Shown here: piece after piece, positions 1-7,725 of the stretch
How positions within the stretch are numbered: position 1 is the stretch's first letter
How the letters are laid out: each line of letters opens with the position of its first letter
Assembly (NCBI GenBank): GCA_023475235.1
Contig: JAMCWG010000125.1
Span: 1 to 48,648, forward strand
Reading direction: 5' to 3'
Length of the DNA stretch: 48,648 nucleotides
Source: Chloroflexota bacterium
Lineage (GTDB): Bacteria; Chloroflexota; UBA6077; FW602-bin22; JAMCWG01
The notes under the pieces: generated by a model
The model's input: the letters and a program-made list of their open reading frames with translations, nothing else
Databases searched by the model: none
What the model was told of the DNA's origin: nothing
Translations under genes and position numbers: made by a program

Positions 1-18
1 CTTGCAGGGACCCACTTT
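1..18 (+). repeat. Left terminal inverted repeat of the IS
   Basis: CTTGCAGGGACCCACTTT, an exact reverse complement of bases 1292-1309. The match ends at base 19. Confidence 0.9.
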
Positions 19-54
19 GTTGTATTGATAGCAATTCAGGACACAAGATGCAAA

Positions 55-120
55 CAGACGGCCTTTCGGAGATAATGGCACTGCTTTGCGAAGCTAATAC
101 CATCATCCGGAGGCCGTCTG
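55..120 (+). promoter_or_regulatory. Hairpin in the IS leader, possible translational shield
   Basis: CAGACGGCC at 55-63 pairs with GGCCGTCTG at 112-120, and flanking bases extend the stem imperfectly. The right arm contains GGAGG (109-113), the only SD-like sequence ahead of the transposase start at 127. In transcripts entering from outside the IS the SD would be paired. IS10 and IS50 limit transposase in a comparable way. The regulatory role here is inferred. Confidence 0.5.
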
Positions 121-126
121 ATACCA

Positions 127-1293
127 GTGTACCTTCTACTAGAGTCCTTTCTCAAGCAAGTAGCACCTACCTGGCGCAAGAGCCAACTCACCAATCTAAC
201 CCTGCTCAGTCACGCTTTGCTTCGTCGCCGTAGTCTCTGTTTGGCCGAACTGGCCCGAGCCTATCCTACTTCAGACAAGCATCGCGTCTATCGCCCCAAG
301 CATATCCTCTATCACCAACTTAAGCGTCTGCGCCGCTTTCTGGGCAATCCCCGCCTCGATTTCGCCCCTGTCTTCCGCCACTTGATCAAACTGGGCAATA
401 TCGTCTGTCGAAGCCCCGGCCTTGTCCTGCCCGTACTCCTGGATCCCACTCATTTCGGCGATTACACGACAATAGCAGCTTCAGTGCCTTATGCTGGGCG
501 AGCCTTGCCTGTCGCCATACGGGTGTTTCGTCATAATCTGGAGGGGGAAGCGGATCTCAGTCAGAACGGGATCGTACAGAAGGTGGTACAAGGCATAAGG
601 CAAGAACTGGCTGGGTGCATTCGAGTAGCCATCATAGCTGACCGAGAGTTTGCTAGTGCCGAGTTCTTCCGGTTCCTGAAGTCGACTAACGCTGAGTTCG
701 TCATCCGAGTGGACGCCCAGACCCATATGGAGCACCCGGACTATCAGGGGCCAATAGGTGAATTGCCCATAAAGCCCGGCAAGCGGCTGTGGTTCAGGGC
801 AGCCCTGTATGGCAAGGAAGCCAGGGAGGTAGTGAATATCCTCGCAGTCTGGCAGACCGGCCAGGAGGAGCCCTGGTTCATTGCCACCAGCTTGGATGAG
901 GCACGGATGACCGAGAGGTTGTACCGCAAACGGATGAAGATCGAGCACGGCTTCCGGGATTGGAAGCATCACTTGAAACTGAAGGGCACATTGAAGGTGA
1001 AATCGCCGCAGCGGGCGCAGGTGTTGCTGCGAACACTGGCTCTGTTGTACTGGTTCCTGTGTCTGGTGGGGACCAGGCTGAACCGACTGGAGTATCAGGC
1101 CAGGGTGAGCTATTGGGGCAGGGCCAGCCTCTTCTTCCTGGCCTTGCAGATGTTCAAGATGGACCTGGAAGCGGCACAACGGGCGGGGGAACGGGTGGTG
1201 GCATGGGTAAAGGACAAGCTATGGATCTACCACCCGTTGCCACCCCCTTACAAACTGCGCTACCGCCGCTTCCGCAGCAGTTGCCTACACTAA
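127..1293 (+). CDS. IS4-superfamily DDE transposase
   Basis: A 388-residue cut-and-paste transposase of the RNase H-like DDE class, acting on the 18-bp ends of its own element. The first catalytic Asp is D106 (LLDPTHFGDY), the second D172 (IIADREFAS), and the Glu is E273. E273 lies in a perfect Y-x2-R-x3-E-x6-K signature (Y266, R269, E273, K280), which defines the IS4 superfamily. The start is GTG at 127; the only SD-like GGAGG is 13 nt upstream and lies in a hairpin. The frame has no disruption, so the element may be active. The subgroup cannot be decided without a database comparison. Confidence 0.93.
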   Translation: MYLLLESFLKQVAPTWRKSQLTNLTLLSHALLRRRSLCLAELARAYPTSDKHRVYRPKHILYHQLKRLRRFLGNPRLDFAPVFRHLIKLGNIVCRSPGLVLPVLLDPTHFGDYTTIAASVPYAGRALPVAIRVFRHNLEGEADLSQNGIVQKVVQGIRQELAGCIRVAIIADREFASAEFFRFLKSTNAEFVIRVDAQTHMEHPDYQGPIGELPIKPGKRLWFRAALYGKEAREVVNILAVWQTGQEEPWFIATSLDEARMTERLYRKRMKIEHGFRDWKHHLKLKGTLKVKSPQRAQVLLRTLALLYWFLCLVGTRLNRLEYQARVSYWGRASLFFLALQMFKMDLEAAQRAGERVVAWVKDKLWIYHPLPPPYKLRYRRFRSSCLH

Positions 1294-1309
1294 AGTGGGT
1301 CCCTGCAAG
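1292..1309 (-). repeat. Right terminal inverted repeat of the IS
   Basis: Exact reverse complement of bases 1-18. It overlaps the last bases of the transposase gene. Confidence 0.9.
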
Positions 1310-1355
1310 GGTCCAGGGGGTATTGACTTAAGTACAAGCACGTGGTAAATGGTAA

Positions 1356-1361
1356 TATAAT
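1356..1361 (+). promoter_or_regulatory. Candidate -10 box ahead of the two-component genes
   Basis: A perfect TATAAT in an AT-rich patch between the IS and the sensor kinase. No good -35 lies 16-18 bp upstream. TTGACT at 1323-1328, just outside the IS right end, is 27 bp away, which is too far. The box is tentative. Confidence 0.3.
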
Positions 1362-1423
1362 ATAGTGAGCGCACGCGGTGCGCCGGCGCTCATTCGGACT
1401 GGAGTGTTGGGAGGGGCGGCGCC

Positions 1424-3784
1424 ATCCGGATAGACCTTGGACCTCTTTCCCTAAGCCGTCGTATCGTGGCCAGCGTGGCCATCGGCCTCGGCCTGATCCT
1501 CTTGCTCTTCGGCTTCGTCGTGGCCTGGACCGTCCAGGAGAGCATCGAGGCCGCCTACCGCGAGCGGGCTGCCCTTGCGCAGGTGGTGGCCGGCCGCGTC
1601 GACGACGAAATCCGCTACGCGCTGGTGACGCTCGAGCGCGAGGCGGCCGATCTAGCTATTCAGCCGGGCCATCCCCTCACCGGGGACCAGCGCCGCCACC
1701 TGGTCGACCTGCGGCCCCAGGTGGGCACTCTCAGCGTCGTGTCGGTCGTCGACATCGAGGGAAACAACGTATGGATTGACGCGGGCCGACACGAAGATAT
1801 CGTCGGCAACCCCTACTATCACTCCAGCGTTCGGCTCGTCCTCCAGACGGGCGAGCCGCAGGTCGCAGAGCTCTCGTCTGCCTCCAACGCCGGAAAGGTG
1901 GTCGCCTGCCTGGCCGTCCCCCTCCACGATGAGGCTGGCAACCTCGCCGGGGCGTTGATGGCCGAGCTCGACCCCAGTCACTCCACCCTCGGACTGCTCC
2001 CCACCGAGGACGTAGGGAATGGGGTGCAGGTCCAGATGGTGAGTGCGGGCGGCCAGTTGCTGGCGGGCAGCGAGGGCCCCAACCCCGAAAGCCTGTCCGA
2101 GCACGAGGCGCTACTGTCCGACCTGATAGCTGCCAGGACACCAGGCTATCGTATCCACCAGCCTTCATCCGGTGGTGGAGGCTCCAGCCACCTCGTAACC
2201 TACGCACCGGTGCCGCTGTTGCCCTCCTGGGGCATCATCATCGAGCAGCCTAGGGATGTGGTCCTGGCCACCCCGCGCTGGCTTGAGCAGCGATTGGCCG
2301 TTCTCGGGTTCGTGGCGCTGCTGATCGCCGCCGCCGTGGCCTGGTTTGACATCCGAAGCGTGGTGTACCCCCTACAGCACTTGACCGCCACGGCAGAAAG
2401 GTTCGCCGCCGGCCAGCTTGACGAGCCCGTTCATCTGGACCGTGCCGATGAGATGGGAATTCTAGCTTCCGCCTTCGAGACGATGCGCCAGCGATTGCGG
2501 GCATCTCTGGCCGAGGTGGCCGAGTGGAATCGAGAGCTGGAGCGGCGGGTCGCAGCCCGCACGGCCGAGGTCGAGGCCCGCAATCGCGAGCTGGCGCACT
2601 TGAACGAGGTCGCAGAGCTGGTCAGCAGATCCCTCGATATAAGACCCACCCTGGATCGCACCCTGGAGCGCATAATCGAGATCACCGGCGCGGACGCCGG
2701 CTGGTTTCGGACTGTGGAAGGTGATGGGACACAAATGGCGCTGGCCGCGAGCTGCGATGTGTGGGCAGCCTTGCAGACCGATGAGAATTGCGCCCAGCAT
2801 TGTGCATGCGGCCAGGCAATATCCCTCAACAAGGTGGTCTTTGCAGGCAGGGAAGCCCTGGGTCCCGAAGCCGCCCCTTGCCGGGCGATGGACCTACAGT
2901 CCATGGTGGCCGTCCCGCTGTCGGCCGGCGAGCGGGTGCAGGGAGTGCTGTTTCTGGGCTCGCGCCGGCCGGGGCACTTCCAGCAGGAGCAGTTCAACAC
3001 GTTCTCGGCCATCGGCCGACAGGTGGGGATGGCGCTGGCGAACGCCAGCCTGTACCAGAGCCTTCAGGTGCGCGAGCGTGAGCGGGCCGAGCTGCTCCAG
3101 CAGTTGATGGCCGGCCAGGAAGAGGAGAGGCGGCGGGTGGCGCGGGAGCTCCACGACGACACGAGCCAGGCGCTGGCCTCGCTTCAGCTCGGCCTCGAGC
3201 GGCTGGTGACCGGAAACGAGAGGCCGGAACAGTCGAGGCAGTTGGCCCGCCAGCTTCAGGGGGTGGCCGCCCAGGCCCTCGCCGAAGTGCACCGCCTGGC
3301 CGTCGAGCTGCGGCCCAGCGTCCTCGACGATATCGGGCTGGTCGCCGCCATTCAGCGCCACCTCCAGGAATGCGCGCAGCACAGCGGGATCGTCGTTGAT
3401 TTCGCCTGCGTGGGTGTCGAGCATCTTCGCCTGATACCCGCTGCCGAGACGTCGATATACCGGGTTGTCCAGGCAGCTCTAACCAACGTTGTTCAGCACG
3501 CCGAGGCCCAACGGGTGAGCGTTTTGCTTCAGCGGCGAGAAGAGAAACTGGTGGTCGTCATCGAGGACGACGGACAGGGCTTCGATCTGAGTGCCGCTCA
3601 CGGCGCCCCGCTGGAGAGGCGCCTGGGGCTGGCCGGGATGGAAGAGCGCGCACACTTGATCGGCGCCGCCTTCACCATAGAGACGACACCGGGTGCGGGC
3701 ACGACAGTGTTTCTCGAGGTCCCGCTGGACCAAAACTGCCGGCAGGAAGAAGGCGAGGTTGAAATTGCGGATCGTATTGGCTGA
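1424..3784 (+). CDS. Membrane sensor histidine kinase, NarL-type (CACHE-like/HAMP/GAF/HisKA_3)
   Basis: Sensor kinase that autophosphorylates and passes phosphate to the regulator encoded next. An N-terminal membrane segment is followed by a roughly 250-residue extracytoplasmic region resembling a double-CACHE sensor, a second membrane helix, HAMP, a GAF-like domain, a HisKA_3 dimerisation helix (ARELHDDTSQ; phospho-accepting His about residue 577) and an HATPase domain (EDDGQGFD, then GLAGMEERA). The first ATG/GTG/TTG in frame is GTG 1466, which has no SD and begins inside the first membrane helix. ATC at 1424 lies 9 nt after GGAGG (1410-1414) and adds a basic amphipathic lead (RIDLGPLSLSRR) typical of such kinases, so 1424 is preferred; 1466 remains possible. 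The gene overlaps the regulator gene by about 20 bases. The signal sensed is unknown. Confidence 0.9.
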   Translation: MRIDLGPLSLSRRIVASVAIGLGLILLLFGFVVAWTVQESIEAAYRERAALAQVVAGRVDDEIRYALVTLEREAADLAIQPGHPLTGDQRRHLVDLRPQVGTLSVVSVVDIEGNNVWIDAGRHEDIVGNPYYHSSVRLVLQTGEPQVAELSSASNAGKVVACLAVPLHDEAGNLAGALMAELDPSHSTLGLLPTEDVGNGVQVQMVSAGGQLLAGSEGPNPESLSEHEALLSDLIAARTPGYRIHQPSSGGGGSSHLVTYAPVPLLPSWGIIIEQPRDVVLATPRWLEQRLAVLGFVALLIAAAVAWFDIRSVVYPLQHLTATAERFAAGQLDEPVHLDRADEMGILASAFETMRQRLRASLAEVAEWNRELERRVAARTAEVEARNRELAHLNEVAELVSRSLDIRPTLDRTLERIIEITGADAGWFRTVEGDGTQMALAASCDVWAALQTDENCAQHCACGQAISLNKVVFAGREALGPEAAPCRAMDLQSMVAVPLSAGERVQGVLFLGSRRPGHFQQEQFNTFSAIGRQVGMALANASLYQSLQVRERERAELLQQLMAGQEEERRRVARELHDDTSQALASLQLGLERLVTGNERPEQSRQLARQLQGVAAQALAEVHRLAVELRPSVLDDIGLVAAIQRHLQECAQHSGIVVDFACVGVEHLRLIPAAETSIYRVVQAALTNVVQHAEAQRVSVLLQRREEKLVVVIEDDGQGFDLSAAHGAPLERRLGLAGMEERAHLIGAAFTIETTPGAGTTVFLEVPLDQNCRQEEGEVEIADRIG

Positions 3785-4415
3785 TGATCATGGGGTGCTT
3801 CGGGCCGGGCTGCGGGCGCTGCTGGACGACCAGCCCGATCTAGAGGTGGTTGGCGAGGCTGAGACGGCGGAGGCAGCGGTCCGGCTGACCCAGGAGCTGC
3901 AGCCGGACCTGGCCATCGTCGACGTTCGAATGCCGGGCGGTGGACTGGCAGCCACGCGGCAGATGAAGCAGGAGCTGCCTAAGCTGGCCGTTCTCATCCT
4001 GAGCCAGTACGATGACCCGGCCTATGTACAGCAGGCCCTGGCTGCCGGCGCCGCCGGCTATGCCCTGAAGCGGGCTTCCGGCCAGGAGCTGCTGCAGGGA
4101 ATTCGGGCCATCGCGCGCGGCGAGGTCTACCTTCATCCGGCGGTCGCGCGGGTGCTCGTCGAGCAGTCATGGGGCCCGCGCCAGCCAGCAGCGTCTGCCA
4201 CATCGCAGTCCCTCAGCGAGCGGGAGGCTCAGGTATTGCGCATGGTCGCCCTCGGCCACACCACACAGCAGATCGCCGAACAGCTCTTCCTGAGCGTGCG
4301 AACGGTGGAAACATACAAGCTGCGCGGGATGGAGAAGCTCGGCCTGAAGGGGCGCGCCTCCCTCGTCCGCTACGTCCTGGAGCATGGCCTTCTGGAGGCC
4401 GAGCCACAGCGGTAG
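3765..4415 (+). CDS. NarL/FixJ-family response regulator
   Basis: Response regulator of about 216 residues with an N-terminal receiver domain (acidic pair in LADDHG, phospho-acceptor Asp in AIVDVRMPG, Lys in the YALKRAS stretch) and a C-terminal LuxR-type helix-turn-helix (LSEREAQVLRMVALG, then IAEQLFLSVRTVETY). It is translationally coupled to the kinase gene, starting before the kinase stop. TTG 3765 is preferred because GAGG lies 6 nt upstream and the protein then begins at the canonical first strand (RIVLADDH). TTG 3759 and a longer in-frame ATG at 3693 are alternatives. It is the cognate partner of the upstream kinase; the genes it controls are unknown, though the cytochrome genes downstream are obvious candidates. 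Confidence 0.93.
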   Translation: MRIVLADDHGVLRAGLRALLDDQPDLEVVGEAETAEAAVRLTQELQPDLAIVDVRMPGGGLAATRQMKQELPKLAVLILSQYDDPAYVQQALAAGAAGYALKRASGQELLQGIRAIARGEVYLHPAVARVLVEQSWGPRQPAASATSQSLSEREAQVLRMVALGHTTQQIAEQLFLSVRTVETYKLRGMEKLGLKGRASLVRYVLEHGLLEAEPQR

Positions 4416-4434
4416 CTGGCAGCACTCGCCATAT

Positions 4435-4458
4435 CCCGGCTGCACATTCTGTGCCGGG
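4435..4458 (+). terminator. Hairpin after the response regulator gene
   Basis: CCCGGC at 4435-4440 pairs with GCCGGG at 4453-4458, with an alternative inner pairing GCACA/TGTGC. No U-tract follows, so termination is uncertain. Confidence 0.35.
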
Positions 4459-4652
4459 AGTCATCGAATGTCCTCACCTTTCCTACAACCGCGGCCATAA
4501 ATCGGTGCATGTTTTCCCGCTCGCCCACCGTGGGACACCGTGGGAAAATGAAAAACGTATTGGCGGGGAGGCGCGGGAATTCCAGGATAGACGAACTGTG
4601 ACAGACACCGAAGGCTATCCGGAGACATAGGGGACAAACGGGAGAGAACACC

Positions 4653-6074
4653 ATGAATGTCAAGCAACTAGTACTGATTCTTAGCATCATCATCGTGGGC
4701 GCTGCCTCGTTCGTGGCGCTCGGGCTGGCCAGCCCTCACGATGCGGCCGCGACACCGCTTAGCGCGGGCGATCCGGTCCACGGCAAGTACATCTTTGCCG
4801 CCGCAGGTGGCTGCGGCTGCCACGGCGCTAACCTCGCCGGCTTCAAGGCGAGCGGACCGCCTTTCGGGGAGGTCTTCAATGGCCCCTTCGGCTCCGTACC
4901 GGCGCCGAACATCACTTCCGACAAGGACGCAGGCGTTGGTAGCTGGACAGACGACCAACTGATCAATGCCATCCGCAACGGCATCGACAACGAAGGCAAG
5001 CAGCTCTTCCCAATAATGCCGTACAATAATTACCACTTTATGTCTGATGCCGACGTGGCCGACCTCGTTGCCTTCCTCCGGACGGTGCCCGCGGTCTCGA
5101 ACAACGTGCCCGATCGCAAGCTGAACGGCCCTGTACCGCCCGCACCGCCGCTCCCGCCGTCCCCGGCGGTTGCGCCCACGAGTGGGGCAGACCGGGGCTG
5201 GTATCTGGTGACGGCGATCGCCGGCTGCGGCGACTGCCATACTCCTAAGACGCCAGATGGCGCTCCCGACATGAGCAAGCAGCTAGCTGGAGGCGCGATC
5301 GCGCGTGAGGGCGGCAAGTTCGACATTGCCCCGAACATTACGCCGGACCTGGCCACCGGCATTGGCGACTGGACCGAGCAGCAAATTGCGACGTACCTTC
5401 AGCGCGGAATCGGACCAAACGGCCGCACGCCTGACGGGCTGATGGGAGAAGTCGTCTTCGGGGGCTTCGGCAGGCTCGGCTTCAATCAGCTCATCGATGC
5501 GGATGCCGCGGCGATTGCATCGTTCCTGAAGAGCATTCCGGCGGTGGCCAACGTGCCGATGGCGCCTCCGCTGCCGCCGCCATCGGCAGCACCGGCACCA
5601 GCACCAGCAGCACCGCCTGCCGGTGAGGCGGATGGCTCCAGCATCTCCAGTGCCATCCCATTCTCGCCCGACCAGCCCGTATCGGGCACGATCGCTGACC
5701 AGCCTAAGTGGTACCAGTTCTTCTACGCCGGTGGAAACGATGCGGCCGGAGTCACGATGGACTTTCAGCCGTCCAGCATCGAAGACCAGTCCAACACCGA
5801 GCTAGTGTCGTTCAGGGCCTACACGCATGTCTGCTCGGGGCGTATCGGCTCCAACGACATTGTCGACCCGGACAATCCTTCCTGCAGCTTTGCCGATATC
5901 GGCGGGGGCACGCCGTCCGGGCTCCCGGCTGGCACGAAGTACTGGCGGCACACCGCCCCCTCGGGCGCCATCTACATCAAGGTCTACAACACGTCGGGCC
6001 AACCCGCTGGCTTCGCCCTCGCCTTGACCGGCAGCACATTTCCTCCAGGAGGGCTGGCGGTCCCGTCGCCGTAG
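4653..6074 (+). CDS. Exported diheme c-type cytochrome with C-terminal beta-domain
   Basis: A 473-residue exported protein with an N-terminal signal/anchor helix (residues 5-27). Two homologous cytochrome c domains follow. The second has a normal CxxCH (C192, C195, H196). The first reads GGCGCHG, so only one residue separates C54 from C56 before H57, a CXCH motif. Both domains carry the APNIT...GIGDWT-type segment of COG2010-like cytochromes. A Pro/Ala-rich linker (about 300-325) leads to a beta-rich C-terminal domain of about 140 residues with two Cys, similar in style to PPC-like domains. Likely role is electron transfer at the outer face of the membrane. ATG 4653 follows GGGAGAG at a normal distance. 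It ends in a strong terminator, so it appears to be a single-gene unit. Confidence 0.88.
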   Translation: MNVKQLVLILSIIIVGAASFVALGLASPHDAAATPLSAGDPVHGKYIFAAAGGCGCHGANLAGFKASGPPFGEVFNGPFGSVPAPNITSDKDAGVGSWTDDQLINAIRNGIDNEGKQLFPIMPYNNYHFMSDADVADLVAFLRTVPAVSNNVPDRKLNGPVPPAPPLPPSPAVAPTSGADRGWYLVTAIAGCGDCHTPKTPDGAPDMSKQLAGGAIAREGGKFDIAPNITPDLATGIGDWTEQQIATYLQRGIGPNGRTPDGLMGEVVFGGFGRLGFNQLIDADAAAIASFLKSIPAVANVPMAPPLPPPSAAPAPAPAAPPAGEADGSSISSAIPFSPDQPVSGTIADQPKWYQFFYAGGNDAAGVTMDFQPSSIEDQSNTELVSFRAYTHVCSGRIGSNDIVDPDNPSCSFADIGGGTPSGLPAGTKYWRHTAPSGAIYIKVYNTSGQPAGFALALTGSTFPPGGLAVPSP

Positions 6075-6123
6075 CCTTGAGCTGAGCTCCGCCAAGTAGG
6101 TCCGCCACCGGGCAACGAGCCCA

Positions 6124-6153
6124 GCCTGGGCTGCCTTCGAAGGCAGCCCAGGC
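6124..6153 (+). terminator. Intrinsic terminator after the diheme cytochrome
   Basis: A 30-bp perfect palindrome centred on 6138/6139 (arm GCCTGGGCTGCCTT), followed by GTCTTTGT. It lies 50 bp after the cytochrome stop. The stem is long and stable, with a short T-rich tail. Confidence 0.8.
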
Positions 6154-6261
6154 GTCTTTGTCCCCGCCGCACGTCGCGCACCGGCTAGCCGGGGAGGTCT
6201 TCCCCCAGCGGCGGGATGGCCCGGCCCGGGCAGATTGTTCCCTTTGCATATTCTTTGTATT

Positions 6262-6379
6262 GGCAAACCCCATTGCCTGCACGGTCTTGACGACTCTGCA
6301 TTATTTCCACGACAAGACATGCAAATGATTGCACGTTTTTCCGCTCATATACGTTGGCTTCCCGTGGCAAACTCTTGCC
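6262..6379. promoter_or_regulatory. Cluster of three NGCAA...TTGCN palindromes, possible operators
   Basis: Three related inverted repeats lie in the 520-bp gap before the triheme cytochrome: GGCAA-ACCCCA-TTGCC (6262-6277), TGCAA-ATGA-TTGCA (6320-6333) and GGCAA-ACTC-TTGCC (6366-6379). The last two share a 4-bp centre. A fourth copy, GGCAA-ACCC-TTGCC, is at 43686-43699. They look like binding sites for a dimeric regulator, which is an inference. The sites were checked against sigma-54 promoters, but the GG-to-GC spacing is wrong. The rest of 6154-6599 shows no convincing gene. Confidence 0.4.
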
Positions 6380-6599
6380 GGTATGAATTGGGTGGAGGTG
6401 ACGAGGGCGCCGCCCGAAACGGAGGTGGGGTGGCCAGGCGTCTTTGGTGGGCGAGGAAGGTCTCGGCGATGAAGCGTCTGCCGACGGAGGCACACCGGCG
6501 AGCGCTCTTTCTGTGCAGGCCATGCTTGTTTCATTGCTGTACATATCGACTTATGCAAGATGAGTCGATCTCGGGCTAAATCAATGTTTGGAGGATCTG

Positions 6600-7190
6600 A
6601 TGCTAAGTGGAAGGCGAAAGTTCATCGTTATCGGGGTAGCTCTGGGGCTGGTGGCAGCGCTGGCTGTGACATTCAGCGTGGCATCCGGCAAGGAGGCGAC
6701 CCCGACCACAGGCGCGAAGCTCGCGCAGGCTGCCGATCAGCCCGAAGCGCCACGACGGGGCTGTACCGCGTGCCATCCTCAGGGCGGCATCGATGCCAAC
6801 GGCAAGTACTCGCTGCTTAACGAGGCCCAGGAGCGCGTTAAGGCCCGTGACGAGACGGCCGAGCACCCGACGGTCGCCCCCGACGGGACGGCCCTGACCT
6901 TTCAGACTACGGCCGATACCTGTCTCCAGTGCCACAAGCCGGGCACCGGCGACCGGGCCGGCAAGGGCGCCTTCGCCCCGCTGGCCCTACGAGACATCGT
7001 CCACCCGGCACACATGTTTAGCACCGCATTTAAGGAGCATTACGGCGGCAACTGCTTTACCTGCCACAATGTAGCAGGCGACGGCACGTGGCAGCTCCTG
7101 CCCCTGAAGGTAGACGTCAACGAGAAGGGCGTCCCCGATGATGAGAAACTACCCATTCCGGGAGCCCTGCCAGCCAGCGAGACCTGGTAG
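6600..7190 (+). CDS. Exported triheme c-type cytochrome
   Basis: A 196-residue protein with an N-terminal signal/anchor helix (about 7-29) and three CxxCH heme-binding motifs: CTACH (55-59), CLQCH (108-112) and CFTCH (152-156). Additional His residues (HPTV, HPAHMF, KEHYGG) could be distal ligands, giving bis-His hemes as in small multiheme cytochromes. ATG 6600 is preferred because GGAGG at 6590-6594 lies 5 nt upstream; a TTG at 6588 would place the SD inside the gene. The long upstream region carries possible operators, and a terminator hairpin follows. Probable extracytoplasmic electron carrier; its partner is not evident. Confidence 0.87.
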   Translation: MLSGRRKFIVIGVALGLVAALAVTFSVASGKEATPTTGAKLAQAADQPEAPRRGCTACHPQGGIDANGKYSLLNEAQERVKARDETAEHPTVAPDGTALTFQTTADTCLQCHKPGTGDRAGKGAFAPLALRDIVHPAHMFSTAFKEHYGGNCFTCHNVAGDGTWQLLPLKVDVNEKGVPDDEKLPIPGALPASETW

Positions 7191-7218
7191 CCAGACCAGG
7201 GCCAGTACAACCACTCTG

Positions 7219-7251
7219 AAGGCGGACCTGCGCAAGCCGCGGGTCCGCCTT
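7219..7251 (+). terminator. Intrinsic terminator after the triheme cytochrome
   Basis: AAGGCGGACC at 7219-7228 pairs with GGTCCGCCTT at 7242-7251. It lies 28 bp after the stop codon. The T-tract is short (TTCCTCT). Confidence 0.7.
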
Positions 7252-7312
7252 CCTCTACCGGCTCTTCGTCCTCAAGGGGGAACAAGCTGCGGGAGCCGGC
7301 CCATCTGCACCC

Positions 7313-7362
7313 GTAGTGGCGACTTCAGTCGCTCCGATCGCCACGACTAAAGTCGTCACTAC
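7313..7362. repeat. Inverted repeat of the GTAGTGGCGACTTTAGTCGC type
   Basis: GTAGTGGCGACTTCAGTCGC (7313-7332) faces GACGACTTTAGTCG-type sequence ending in CACTAC at 7362. The same unit occurs at 35912-35989, so this is a dispersed repeat family. Confidence 0.75.
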
Positions 7363-7709
7363 CGTTTCCTGCTTTACACGGCTGCCCGACTAGGCCTGGG
7401 CAAGCATGCGAACCTGCTCCAGGGGCTTGTTGCCCCCAAGGGCGAGTTCTTCCCCCTGAAGCACGATGATCTCCTCTACCTCCACGCTAAGCTGGCATTC
7501 CCTTAGAGTGGTACAATGGGTATGTAAGTGTACGAGTCCTTCAGCGCCACCCGTGCCAGCGGGACCTCCGAGGTCAATCAATAAGAGCAAGTCCATCCAA
7601 AGAAAGCATCTCCGCGAGCAGTAGCATCTCCACAGGTTGGCCCAGCATTCCCAGCCATAGCCCATTCTTCGTCAATGGCGAATGCTTGCCTTGACCTGTT
7701 CTCGAACCG
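7363..7709. other. Gap before the monoheme cytochrome, no supported gene
   Basis: A minus-strand open frame (7390-7665) has no SD and no recognisable domain. It could be a gene remnant, but nothing supports calling it. Confidence 0.4.
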
Positions 7710-7725
7710 TCGGGAGGTAGAGGAA

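Larger units (their letters stand above)
1..1309 (+). mobile_element. IS4-superfamily insertion sequence, complete
   Basis: The element is bounded by perfect 18-bp terminal inverted repeats, CTTGCAGGGACCCACTTT at 1-18 and its reverse complement at 1292-1309. It carries one transposase gene on the plus strand. The right inverted repeat begins two bases before the transposase stop codon ends. Base 1 of the window is the outer base of the left repeat, so the left flank and any target-site duplication cannot be seen. The length and single open frame fit an autonomous IS, and the frame looks intact. Confidence 0.9.

Noticed and set aside
481-1179. Open frame (232 codons) opposite the transposase gene
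   Set aside because: The plus-strand transposase has all catalytic motifs. The minus frame has none.
1321-1361. Full sigma-70 promoter TTGACT/TATAAT after the IS
   Set aside because: The spacing of 27 bp is too long. Only the -10 box was kept as tentative.
6260-6380. Sigma-54 promoters at the TTGGCA...TTGC sites
   Set aside because: The spacing between GG and GC is 9 or 11, not the strict 10.
7390-7665. Possible small gene on the minus strand before the monoheme cytochrome
   Set aside because: No SD, no recognised domain, and a Cys/Trp-rich start typical of a chance frame.
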